DNA of 64,000 nt from Phragmites australis (Eukaryota > Streptophyta > Magnoliopsida > Poales > Poaceae): the NCBI RefSeq assembly GCF_958298935.1, contig NC_084941.1, positions 19,814,001 through 19,878,000 of the forward strand. The letters run 5' to 3'. Below are positions 1 to 10,770 of the stretch, in pieces. Under the pieces are notes generated by a model, which saw nothing but the letters and a program-made list of their open reading frames with translations, was not told where the DNA came from and ran no database searches. Positions within the stretch are counted from its first letter, which is position 1, and the number at the start of each line of letters is the position of its first letter. A program made the translations under genes and the position numbers.

Positions 1-300
1 CATGAGAAGTTACGGGATCTGTATAGAATATCTTCGTGGTGATTCTTGAATCCGGCCCTTCAACAACAAAGCTTTTAGTCCCATGCAAATTGGAATAGAC
101 TAGTTTTGTTTAGTCCCATGCAAGTTGAAATAGACTAGAGATGAGCACCATTTTTACACTCAATACCAACATATTAGAAAACAGTAAGCTAGTACTTAAC
201 ATCATCTTTGAGAGTAGTAATACAAGCGTCCAGCTCAATTCGGGGTGACATGGAATTTTGCGCAATGAAGTTATTTGCTAGTAGCAAATTTTTAAGACCA
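1..300. other. Intergenic DNA with a short direct repeat
   Basis: No gene is visible. A 25-30 base direct repeat built on TAGTCCCATGCAA and AATAGACTAG occurs at about 78-104 and 112-138. The stretch lies downstream of the 3' end of the minus-strand gene at 667-2450 and may hold part of its 3' UTR. Confidence 0.4.
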
Positions 301-666
301 GTGACGCTGATGACAAGATTCAGAGCCAACGCTTAGAGAATCCATGTCCACGATGAAAGCCTCGGTTCTTCTCATGCCGAGGTCCACACAAAACATGTGC
401 CATCAAGTAGCTGCGGTCCTGTTTGTAGTGTATTCCTACGCAAATGAAAGATACCAGTGAACAAGTCATCCAGAATGATAAGTCATCCCAACGCGGCAGA
501 CAAGTGTCATGCAGGCATAACTGTTTAGGAGCTTCATGACAACCCAGTAATACAGACAACGCAAAAAAACCAGTTAAATTTCTACGTGCAAGGATAAACA
601 AGCCACAGAAACGCATAGGCAAGCTCTCGGATTTCTGGATGCCATAGCATTTGCAAACACAGTTTC

Positions 667-2450
667 CTAGAGGCCAAGACCAACTGTCCGGCCATCTCTC
701 CTCCGCAGGCCTGCTATGTAATGCTTCTCCAGGTTGGTGTCGAGCTCCTCCTGTTTCTTGGCTTCTGCTGAGCTCCCATCCTTGTTCTCGACCTTGTTCT
801 CCTGAACCGGGGCACTGCTCTTCACACCCTGCAATAGGCCAAGGCATCCTCAGACTCTAAAACAGTGTTAGTGCATCGCAGAGTAACAAGGTATATATTT
901 TGCAAGTATGAAAAAAAAAATAGTAAATTGGAAAGGTCGGAAATATTGGAAGTAGAGCCTGAAAGGAGCAGGAATTACCATGAGTTTGTTAAATTTCTCT
1001 TGGCGCTCATGATCAGAAAACAAACTCAAGTCCCAGCGATTACTTGTCTGTAGCATCAGGTGTTAACAATACAATGATCAAGTGATGTGCAAGTAAAATG
1101 GAATGAAGATGGGAAATTTTTTTTTGCCTGTTCTCTGAAATTTACCTCCTCCGAAGGATTGCTCTTTTTGTTGCCCCAAAGAAGCTTTTTCTTCTGGTCA
1201 GTAGATAAGCGCCCAGTTCCAGGACCAAATGCTGCAATGTTCCTATTCACTGCCACAGAATAAAAAAGGATGGTCAATGATGCCATCCATAACTCAAATT
1301 GTCATGGAAGAGATTACTATCATGGCCATCTCACTGGAAACCATCATGGAGGTATGGAAAAATAGTTTCTTGAGTTATCGATTGTCAGTGCAAAATGAAA
1401 CAAATACAATTTTCTTTATACCAAGCAGCATTGTAGATAGGTGAACACACCAATGTTAAGACAAGAGCACTAAATTAAAATAAATACAAAACCTGGAGAT
1501 GAGGCAGAAATAAAAAAAAATGTTGAAAAATGACAATCAAATGAGGAAATGCTTACCTAATTCGGCAGCTTTCATGGCTGCAATTTTAGCTGCACTCACA
1601 CCGTCTAAGGTTCCTCCAGATTTATCCAAGGCTTCATTTGTGGTTGAGTATAGCTTGGCATCTGTGGAATTCCATAATTTCAATGTGACACTAAATATAG
1701 CAGAGTATGCACTAACAAAAATTTAAGAAATAAAAAAATTAACTAACCCCCTGAGCAATCAACATTTGGCCCAGCAGAACTGAATAAACTTCTTTTCCTC
1801 TCCTTAGTATCTACCCCAGCTTCCTTTTCAATTTCCTTTCCGTTTCTCTTCTTCAGGACCTCCTCCTCCTTGATGATTTCTTTGTTCTTACCACCAACCC
1901 TGTAATGATCCCTTTTCTCAACATGTTCTCTATCATCTCCATAACCTCTGGAAGGGTAATCTTGCTTTCTTGCGTCTGCATATTTGTCGTACTCTCCATC
2001 ATCATATCTTTGATAGTTACAAGGGGACTCTTGCTTTCCTTCATTCTTACTCCTCTGCTCTCGATTAACAGATTTCTCTCCATACCTGCTGTCAACATCT
2101 CGCTGATCACCACGTGATCTACCAGATGTGCCACCACGCTTGGAACGATCATAGTAAGTATCAGCCCTTGATTCACGATCTGACCGAGAGGCTCTTGGAT
2201 GGCTCCTCCCATAATCATCAGCATGCTTATCATGATACCTCCTATAATCATCATGCCTCTTGGTTTCACGTGATGTTTCATAGGAATGCCTATCAGCGTG
2301 CCTAGGAAATTCATGACCTCTGCCAGGTCTGGAATTACTCAACTCCTCTAGATCTCTCGAGTTGTCCTTCCTTCCAGAATTCTCATAATCTTTATCACGG
2401 CCTTCCTTGTATTCAACTGGACTATGACTCCTCCTACGTTTAGAATCCAT
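667..2450 (-). CDS. RSRC2-like arginine/serine-rich protein with C-terminal SMAP domain
   Basis: Five coding exons on the minus strand are joined at GT-AG borders: 2450-1748, 1661-1557, 1249-1146, 1047-979 and 828-667. Phases agree and the sum is 1143 nt, or 380 aa plus stop. The N-terminal two thirds is very rich in R, S, D, E, K and Y, starting MDSKRRRSHSPVEYKEGRD, like RS-type nuclear splicing-associated proteins. The C-terminal part contains AAFGPGTGRLSTDQKKKLLW, then NRWDLSLFSDHERQEKFNKL, and ends EKHYIAGLRRRDGRTVGLGL. This is the small-acidic-protein (SMAP) type domain of arginine/serine-rich coiled-coil protein 2. The likely role is nuclear, in pre-mRNA processing; that is inferred from the family, and the biochemical role of the plant member is poorly defined. 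Stop codon at 669-667. All splice sites are canonical and there is no sign of decay. Confidence 0.88.
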
Positions 2451-3720
2451 CCTGCAGTCAGGAGCATCTATTAATCGAACAGCAATTCAACATTTTTCAT
2501 AGTAAGTGCTTAAGGGAAACTTCATTCTTAACATCAAATATTATTATTTTATTAGTAAAACTGCCATAATGTAATGCCTATCATTAGTTGTTACATGAAA
2601 GGTTTTACACAGATGAATCTATTTCTACTCTAAAATTGACTCCTAATGCAGAATCCACAATATGCCACATCACCTCTAAACCTACAACCACCGGATCAAC
2701 CCAAATAGAATATAAACCATGAGATCTTAAATACTGGAGATACTTTGATTATATAACGTTTATTTGAAATGGTGGTAATTTTCCAGGTCACATCAGTTGA
2801 GAGCGTACAGAATTATGGACTAGTGCCTGATTCTTTAGGGGGGTGGACAAGTGTTGGAGTGTCCATAGATTTAGTGCCTGATAAGGACTTTGGGAAATGT
2901 GGCAAGGAAAAGAACCAACAAGATGAATAAGGTTTTATGTAACGGAGATTCAGCAGTCAGCACCACTGTAGTGTTAAATTAAGTATGCAATCCTCAGTGG
3001 TAAGACTGTAATGTCAGACACTGCTTATCAGATCTCCCCGCATCTCCATGGTTCAACTGGATCTATTGTCGGCACGTTTTCTGTGGCTAAAATTAATGTT
3101 ATATTATGACATAAAATACAGGATTAGGATGTCCTATTGATAATTCGAATTTTGTCAAATGAATGTGCCTATTTCAACATGGCCACCACGTGATTCATAA
3201 ATTCTATGCCATATTTAAAACCTGGAGCGCAGAACATCACAATAAGGAAAAATCAAACTACCTGCTTCTACTAATCAAACGATGCGTTGTTAACCTTGAC
3301 CTAAAATCTGAAAGTATCGCCGGCCTCCTCAAAAAATGAAATCTGGTATGTACCAAGCTAGTCCCTGATAAAACCTAACGCGACAGATTCGGACAGGATG
3401 GACACTAGAGTCGATCCATCTGATGCCATTTACAGACGGAGATAGGAACGCGATTTAAATAAAGGATCACGACCAAAATTTGCGCAGGAGGAACTAGCCT
3501 GCACCACGGGCAGAGTCCTACACCCGTGGCCGTCTCCCACCCGACACGTTCCACGGATCAGTCTCTGTCCTAACACGACGTAGCGGGGTGGGGGATCGAC
3601 GGCGCGTACCTCGGCGACGGCGGCGGCGTGCTCTTCTGGCGGGCCGGGGTCGCGGGAGGGGGACCGGAGGAAGGAGGGATCTAGGGTTGGGATGGATGGA
3701 TTTGGATCGGGAGTTTCACA
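2451..3720 (-). promoter_or_regulatory. 5' UTR intron, first noncoding exon and promoter region of the RSRC2-like gene
   Basis: The ATG at 2450 lies one base after a CTGCAG acceptor, so an intron probably ends just upstream of it. A GC-rich segment at about 3609-3720 with a donor-like GAG|GTACGC on the minus strand (GT at 3608-3607) fits the noncoding first exon. That gives a 5' UTR intron of about 1.15 kb. The intron is AT-rich and I see no gene in it. The exact transcription start is not visible. Confidence 0.5.
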
Positions 3721-3889
3721 AATTGGGGGAATCGGGGTCTCCGTCTCGGTTGGCCGACGGGTGCGAGACCGGCGGCACCAACTATGTAGGCTGGGCCGGT
3801 TGTGGTGGTGGTATTGGGCCGAATAGCCGACTGGAACAGTGTTATGTTCCCACACACAACTCCGGCAATTGTTGCCTAGGATTACAGAC

Positions 3890-5163
3890 ATAATTCAGTT
3901 CGGAAGCAAGAACACAGAGATAGGAAGGGGAAAATACTGTTAGGGGTTTAGAGAAGTATGATCTATCTTCTTCATACCCTTTCTCTCCACTCGTCTCTAA
4001 CTCAAATACCTCTCCCATCTACGCTCAAGGCTCGTTTGGCAGTCCGTGTAGTGGCATATATTGGCCCTTAAACCACGTCAACTGTGGATCCAAACCCACA
4101 CCAGGGCCATCTCTCCCTCTCAAGTCGAAATTGCATTTGGCATGTTGTGTATTGACCCAAACCCTGTTGACCCAGGGGGGAGAATTGTGGAGTCAGGCGT
4201 GAAACAGAATGCTCGCGTGCATGCGTCTCTCTTGTTCTCGCCCTCGCATGTGGTGCGCCACTGCCTCCTCGATCCGGCAGCCATCCACCCTCCTCCAGCG
4301 ACCGTCATTGACTCCAGTTGCGGTTTCCGGTGAGCCTCTCCCTCCTCTCCATCTCCTTTGCTCCTTGTTCATCCTCCTTCTCTTCTTCTTTTTCTAGGGT
4401 TTAAAATTCAACTTTTCTTCTCACAAATCCTCTAGATCTTGCATCTTGGTACCAAAATCATGACTGAGGCGTTAATTAGATCTGTTTGGGTTTAGGGCTC
4501 AATGTCTCCCTTTGCTATTATTTGGAAATGGATCTCAGATTTAGCCTGGGTTAGGTGATGCCAAGTTAAATTGCAGTACTATCGTCCTGTTTGCCACGAC
4601 GGCGGCCCTCGCGACCAGTGTCCAATCTAATCTGCTCGCCTTTTAGTTGTCCTTCTTCCTTGAAGATAATGAGTGATGAGTGCTTAGTTCAGTGTACATC
4701 TAATCTGCTTGCCTTTTAGTTGTCCTTCTTCCTTGAAGTATCTATTTGCTTTTTAGTGAGTTTATTTTCTCATCAATTTTTTTTTGGGTTCAGGACCTTG
4801 AAGAACTACTTCATTGCATACAAGGTGTCCAGGTAATACATGATTACAACTGTAGCTATACCTGTAGCTGAATTATTATATCATGACTTCATGTGATTTA
4901 GTTCAACCAAATTTCAACTATCATTCTCTCAAGTTGAGCGGCTATATGTTTGCTAATGCAAAGTGTCAATATGTTACGACTAAATAAAAGGTTTCATAAA
5001 TACTCTACAGATTTCTCTACTATCGTTTAATCTATTCGCAGATTTGTAATAAGTTGCTGTGCAAGTGTCGCAGCCATTTCTGGAAGGAGACAAAGACACT
5101 TTTCCTGGAGAACACATTCTGCACAATGGCGCAGTCTTACTGTCCCCATTGTATGTAACCCTC
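3890..5163. other. Unassigned segment with possible exon remnants
   Basis: A CT-rich stretch at 4230-4400 resembles a plant first exon or 5' UTR. Exon-like blocks follow on the plus strand at about 4795-4833 (ending at a GTAATA donor) and 5040-5158. I recognise no protein family. A near-identical direct repeat of about 40 bases, TCTAATCTGCTCGCCTTTTA and onward through CCTTGAAG, occurs at about 4624-4663 and 4697-4738. It could be a noncoding transcript, a pseudogene or transposon debris. Confidence 0.25.
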
Positions 5164-5166
5164 TTA

Positions 5167-5468
5167 GGGCCTGTTTGTTTCAGCTAGAGATTCTGAAAAA
5201 CAGCTAATAAAAGCTGGATTGTGAAAAGCTGGATTGTAAAAAACTGGATTATGAAAAGTTTTTAGGTTGTAGATTCTAAAAAAATTTTATGGACAGTTTA
5301 GTAAAATGGACTTTCACAATCTATCAAAAGCTGAGAAAAACCAGCTTCTCAGATTTCCACAATCCAACCAGCAGATTTTAAAAAATTATAACCAAAAGCT
5401 ATCTGTTTGTTTCAGCTTTGGATTGTAAAAGCTGAAAGCCACAATCCGAAGCTGAAATAAACAGGGTC
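5167..5468. mobile_element. Tourist-like (PIF/Harbinger) MITE
   Basis: A 302-bp element is bounded by imperfect terminal inverted repeats: GGGCCTGTTTGTTTCAGCT on the left and the complement of GACCCTGTTTATTTCAGCT on the right. It is flanked by the 3-bp target duplication TTA (5164-5166 and 5469-5471), as expected for Tourist elements. The interior is AT-rich and noncoding. The last 70 bases (about 5399-5468) form their own inverted repeat, restarting with CTGTTTGTTTCAGCTT, which suggests a nested or rearranged terminus. Confidence 0.8.
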
Positions 5469-5489
5469 TTAAATCCCAACCTAAGAGCC

Positions 5490-7195
5490 AAACTCGCCTT
5501 GTCGGTACACATCAAATTCATTTTTCCCCAGCCCTCTGAGTACTTCTTCACTAGAGAAAGGAGATAATAATTCTCATCCAAGAGTTTCTGAACGTGCCCT
5601 CTAACCCAGTTGAGCTTATCCTAAAAGACTATGCAAGTGGAACAGTTCGGCTGCACATCATTCAAACACCTAGCACTCACCAATCTAGATTCTAGCTCTT
5701 TAAGGCGCTTATCTTTCAGTTCAACATCCTTTACAAGTAAAGGGCAATTCTTGCAAGCACCTAAGAGAGTAGACCTAGACTCCTCCTTGAGGAACTTCTT
5801 CTCGACATTCTCAAGCTGATTGGCAACTTGAGCATGCACATTCTGAAGCTCGGCAAGTTCAGTCATAACTAACAAACAACTCTCACACTCCTCGTCATCA
5901 AACCTAGACCTAAGCAATATAAGCTCAGAAGAAACAGACTCATACTTAGGCCTAAGCTCCTCCAACTCATGCACAACTTTTTTAAGTAACCTATTCTGGT
6001 TAATAAAAGCAGAATTGAAGGTATCAACTTGGATAGAAAGCTGGTTGTAGGAAGGTAATACCTCGAAGGAATCAAGCTTGGGGTCGTTGTCGTTGTTGTT
6101 ATTCGCCATGAAGTAGAGGCCGATGAAGTCCTTGTTCTTCTTCTTGTCCTTCACTGGCAGCTCCTCCTCCTTTGAGCTCTCCTTTGAGCTAGCGGAGGTA
6201 TCGATGTCGCTGAGAGCAACCATGAACACCCTAGAAGCTGCCTTGGTTGCCTTCTTGGCCATGTTGTCGCGATTATTCTTGAAGAAGGGCTTCTTGTTCC
6301 TCATCTTGTGCTTGTTGTGGTCGTGGTCGCGATCTTCCCTCTTCTTAAGCTTGGGGCAGTCTGCCTTAAAGTGGGTGGTATCACCACACTCAAAGTAGGT
6401 GAACATCTTCACAATGAGAGTAAGGTCATCATCATCCAAAGTGTCTACATGCTCCTTTGTGATAGAAATCAAAGAAGACAAAGTAAAACCACTTGATGAA
6501 GTGTTAGCACAAGAGAAGCTAGCTCCTGCCTAATTGCCACCAATTGATCCTGAAACCAAAGCTATGTTCTAAGACAGGAGATTTCCAAGACCTATCTGAG
6601 CTGTCTTGGCTATCTCGGTGGACTGAAGAGTTCATAACAAGTCAATATGTCATAACTCGGTGACACTTTAATAATCAAGATCTTCACTTCTCATATGCTA
6701 CGATCAAGAGCCTAGAGAAGCTTAATCGCTCTCTCATGGTTAGAATAGGGCAGAACACCAGTGAATCGAAGATTGCTAACGATCTCATCAAAGCGAGCAA
6801 ATATCGCATCCAAAGACTCTCTGAGCCTTGCATAAACATTTGATATTCTAGGTTGTATGTCCTTTGGTGTCTAGCCTTAATCTGATTAGTGCCTTCTTAA
6901 AAGACACTCAGAGTAGGTCAAATCTCCCAGGTAGTATTGAGGTGTTGGACCATGTTAAACTCATTCTGCTCAAACTTGTCCACAAAATATTTCTGATCTT
7001 GTTGTTGGCCTCATACTATTCGATTTGAATATGAGTCGTGTGAGCGGCAAAAATCACATAGTTGGAATCAATTATTTCCCAAATTTCACTTCCTTGGCTT
7101 AGAAGATAAGCCTCCATGCGCACCTTTTAGTAAAAAAATCTAGACCATCAAATAGACAAATCTTCCCACTTCTCTCCATTGTCGCATATGAATCA
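5490..7195 (-). pseudogene. Ty1/copia gag pseudogene (Sirevirus-like)
   Basis: On the minus strand a degraded gag starts near 7195 (MERSGKICLFDG, then an alignable MEAYLLSQGSEIWEI block). It runs through frameshifts to an open stretch at 6481-5621 of about 286 codons. That stretch has a zinc-knuckle relic, YFECGDTTHFKADC, followed by K/D/E/N-rich and coiled-coil sequence (LLKKVVHELEELRPKYES and similar), as in the long Gag of Sireviruses. The first cysteine of the CX2CX4HX4C knuckle is replaced by tyrosine. No protease, integrase or reverse transcriptase follows, because the sequence meets the Tourist element at 5468. This is either a truncated or a nonautonomous copy. It encodes no complete protein. 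Confidence 0.75.
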
Positions 7196-7230
7196 CAAAG
7201 CTGGTAAAGGTTAACAAGTGATCAAACCAA

Positions 7231-7241
7231 CTCTGATACCA
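7231..7241 (-). other. Retrotransposon primer binding site
   Basis: On the minus strand the sequence reads TGGTATCAGAG, the usual plant LTR-retrotransposon primer binding site complementary to initiator Met-tRNA. It lies two bases beyond the CTACA end of the LTR and just upstream of the gag remnant, so the element is transcribed on the minus strand. Confidence 0.75.
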
Positions 7242-7243
7242 AT

Positions 7244-8690
7244 TGTAGGAACGAGATTGACAACTAGAGTGGGGTGAATAGACGCCTCAACAAATTTCTT
7301 GCGAAATAGATGTCCTTCTATTTGTATCACCCAACACACCCCAAAACTCAAGACGAAGAAAAATAGAGAGAAGTTTTAACAAGAGAAAATCAAGGCAACA
7401 CGACTCCACGGATGGTATATGAACCATATGTTCCATTTAAGATCAATCCATGTGTTTTAGTACTCGAAAGATCATAACATACAAAGAAACAAGAAAAGAT
7501 GAACAACGAGCAACGAAACTCTCTAAGTTGATTATCTAGAGGCAAAGGAATTCAAGACTCCATCACATAAGAGTATGTATGCAAATTTTATACCTCTAGC
7601 AACAAGAATAATGACCTCACAAGGTGCTGAAATTTTAGCCCAAAAATCAAAACTAAAATCAAATCCAGAAATCGAAAAACTTGCAAACTTGCAAGGAAAC
7701 CAATAGAGAGAAACTAGAAGGAGGTGAGCACAATAACATTAAGAAAAATAAACTACATTGCAGCAGAGATCAACCCTATTTTAAGCATATCACAAAGATT
7801 TTTCTTCACAAAGCTCTCACCTAATACAAAAGCTAGGCACTCATCTTCCTCTCCTCTGAAACCCTAGCATAAGGCTCTCATATGGATGGCACAAAGGGTC
7901 AAAATGGCTGGTTCACCTCCTCCCATAGCCATACCCCTCTATTTATAAGCCTAGAAAATTTGACCTCTAAGTTTCATAGCTCTTTTTTTCCAAAATACCC
8001 CTTTTTTTAATACACTCCTACCTACCACTGATTCATCGGACAGCCATGGTGCCTTCATGACCTACCTTTGCCTCGTCGTAAGCTTCACGATGGTGCCACG
8101 TACTTCTCCAGTTCTCCCACTGTTTTGAGGCTAAAACGCAAAACCCTAGCATGCTTCTCAAAGTATGACCTCCCCACCTTAAGCAAGCACTCCGGTGTCA
8201 ACGCGTGTATTCTGTCTTGTGATTTTGACCCCCAGAAAGTCTCTACTGCTCCCGATCCCTCAGGTTACCTTGTCACTTGCATCGGCATCCCCTTCGCTTG
8301 ACTTTGTCAGCGTGCCATCTCCATTCCCTTCCAGGCTTTGCTTGACCTCCACGTGTTCAGCTAGGATCACCCTTGACTTCGCCTGGCCTCCTCGATCGGC
8401 TAGCACCAAGCACTCCGCTTGGCCCTGATCATCCCACCGTCGACCGCCAATTTGCATCCATTACCTGCACACCATGAGACAAGAAAACACATATCTCCAA
8501 CTCCAATTTCAGTTAGTCTATAATCAATATGCTCAAATGAAATCTCAAATCAATTCAAATCACATCAAAGCTCATGCAAAACCGAAGATCATCAAACCAA
8601 ATAAATACCAATGTCAATCACTCATCACAAGTAAACCAAGACACATTTCAACTTAATTTCTCACTTTGTGTTTGTGTGTCTTGATTGTGT
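7244..8690 (-). repeat. 5' LTR of the minus-strand copia element (outer end uncertain)
   Basis: The inner LTR boundary is fixed by the primer binding site. On the minus strand the LTR ends CCTACA. A TATA box (TATAAATAGAGGGG on the minus strand, 7933-7946) lies about 700 bp inside and fits an LTR promoter. The outer end cannot be fixed because no second LTR is present. I place it loosely before the minisatellite that starts near 8697. Confidence 0.5.
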
Positions 8691-8696
8691 ATGTAG

Positions 8697-9025
8697 TTAA
8701 GTCTATGCATGTCCGAGACATGTGTGTGTCATGGTCGTGCATCTAGGTTAGCCCATACATGTCCGAGACATGTGTATCATGGTCGTGAATGTAGTTGAGC
8801 CCATGCATGTCTGAGACGTGTGTATCATGATTGTGCATGTGGTTGAGCCCATGCATATTCGAGATGTGTGTATCATGGTCATGCATGTGGTTAAGCCCAT
8901 GCATGTTCGAGACATATGTTAGTCATGGTCGTGCATGTACTAGAGCCCATGCATGTTCGAGACATGTTTTCATGGCCGTGCATGTAGTTGAAACCATGCA
9001 TATCCGAGACGTGTGAGTGAGTACA
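8697..9025. repeat. 48-50 bp minisatellite, about 7 copies
   Basis: Tandem copies begin with CCATGCAT(G/A)T and continue (T/C)CGAGACATGTGTATCATGG then TCGTGCATGTAGTTGAG. The CCATGCAT anchor, with variants, falls at 8703, 8753, 8801, 8849, 8897, 8947 and 8994, giving periods of 50, 48, 48, 48, 50 and 47. Copies differ by transitions and short indels. Apparent ORFs here are by-products of the repeat. Confidence 0.85.
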
Positions 9026-10045
9026 GGGTGGAAGAGGTGTGTTTGCCATCCTGAATTGCGTGTGTAGGATGAGGAAGAAGTGTCCATCATCCTAAAACAA
9101 GTCGTAGATGAGCCTTGCTGCGTCGACAAGTACAAGATAAGTCAACATATTGTGTGTGGACTGAGTGTTGGAAATTAACCTTGTTATTTAAAAAGTATAT
9201 TAGCATTTAAGGCTAGTATTGATTTGCATGTTTATGCACGGCAAGTCCCGTGCATGTTTTAGTAGGATTCTTAGTTTCCATATTATACGTGAGGACCAAC
9301 ACTATTTACAGCTAAGCAATCTATGTAATCTGAGTGCATTGTGGAAATAAAAGAGAAAATGGTGCTAGTTTTGCTGTACCACAAAAGTTCTCGAGATGTT
9401 TTCTCCCACGAGTAACTGTGTGTGTTCCTCCACTGGCTGATCCTGGTTTAGAGACAACAAAAGGAGCCTTGATTTGGGAATAGTGTTAGGGAAGGAAAGT
9501 GTAATGTTGTCCATTTGCAAGACTTGAGCTGCTGTTGTGCTTTCAAAAAGGATCGTAAAGAGAATTCCATACTCAGTATGTTCAGCACCTACCAAGATGA
9601 ACATTGTGGTCTAACCGTGTAAGATCTTAATTTTTGTGCATGCAACAGCCGGCATATATTACACATGCTTGGAACTCATAGATGCATTGCATCTTCTGTG
9701 TAAGAGACACTAACTTCATAGTATTGCTGGAGATGATGACAAGACATGTATCTATAGCTTGCCGACAAATCTAGCGAGTTTTGATCGCAAGCAGAAAGCG
9801 GAAGGACAGGTCATCCTGGACCAATAATGATCTTAAACTTCATGTAATTGTAACTCTAACGACTACCTTGAAGTATAAATTAAAAATGCACACGTACTAA
9901 TTGTGATACCTCCTACCTACATTTTTCCATCCAATATTTTACTCCCTTTCCAGAAAACAAATATCGTCATCGAGCACCCCTTATACTATCTATACGGTCG
10001 CACGTTGCAAGTCACAGGTCACATTATTTTTCGTGCGAAATACAG
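9026..10045. other. Unassigned transposon-like DNA
   Basis: No gene was recognised. The block starting TGTTGGAAATTAACC at 9166 resembles the start of a short LTR, but I found no matching end or target duplication. Confidence 0.25.
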
Positions 10046-10220
10046 CACTACTATAGAACATGATGTCACTCTCGGTTCCAAACTTGCATCACTACCGCTT
10101 TTGGAACCGGCAGTGATAATCCATGATAAGTACCACTGCCGGTTTATGGCATAAACGGGTAGTGATAGTTTGGTTATTATTGTCAGTTCATGCCTTGAAC
10201 TAACAATGATAATACATCTA
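10046..10220. repeat. Left terminus and subterminal repeats of CACTA A
   Basis: After the CACTA terminus come several 12-15 base motifs of the type CACTACCGCTTTTGGAACC, CCGGCAGTGATAAT and TACCACTGCCGGTTT, in alternating orientation. In En/Spm-type elements such subterminal repeats are the binding sites of the transposon-encoded TNPA-like protein; the role here is inferred from the family. Confidence 0.65.
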
Positions 10221-10369
10221 TATATGCAAAAATACTCTATCAGGGACTGTTCAGCATAGAGATATGTGTAAAAGTTTGATCTCAATGAATAGTGAAAACA
10301 CAATCATCTTGAAGCGAATGTGTTTTCTGCCACTCATTTATAGCATCTTATTGCCACTCATTTACGGGC

Positions 10370-10770
10370 CCGAGGGGAGATAGGGAGTGGAGGGGGTGAC
10401 CGCGGTAGGCGACAGGGATGGGGCGACAGGGTTGGCAGCGAGGTCGCCGACGGGCCTGAGAGGAGTGAGATAGGGATATGGGGAGCATGTCGGCATGACC
10501 GCGGTAGGCGGCAGGTATGGCGGGGAGGTCAGCGACTGGCCCAAGGTGTATGAGATTCAGAGATAGGGAGCGGGATGGCATAGCCGTGGTTGGTGCAGCC
10601 ACGGTAGGCAACATGGACGATGACGAGGTCGGCGATGGGTCCAAGGGGAGTGAGAGGTGGTGCGACCACAGTAGGCGAGGAGGATGGTGGTCCGTGATGA
10701 ACCCGAGGGGAGTGAGATGGAAGATGGGGAGACAGGGTTGACGGGCCCTAGGGGTAGCGACAGTCGGCAT
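10370..10770. repeat. GC-rich degenerate tandem repeat inside CACTA A
   Basis: Four diverged copies are anchored by ACCGCGGTAGGCG or variants at about 10396, 10498, 10595 and 10664. Units are about 75-100 bp and much richer in GC than their surroundings. Overlapping ORFs on both strands are products of this composition; I do not support a gene here. Confidence 0.6.

Noticed and set aside
320..847. Long minus-strand ORF of 175 codons
   Set aside because: It overlaps the last RSRC2-like exon in another frame and continues into the 3' UTR; the spliced gene model explains the region.
1853..2314. Met/Ile-rich minus-strand ORF of 153 codons
   Set aside because: It is an out-of-frame shadow of the RS-rich exon 2450-1748.
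8831..9016. CMWLSPCIFEM-type repeated ORF
   Set aside because: A translation of the 48-50 bp minisatellite.
9166..9459. A short solo LTR with TGTTG...CAACA ends
   Set aside because: Flanks CTGAG and AAAAG do not match and no LTR motifs were found inside.
10348..10770. Pro-rich ORFs in the GC-rich repeat
   Set aside because: Repeat composition keeps all frames open; no domain and no splice or promoter context.
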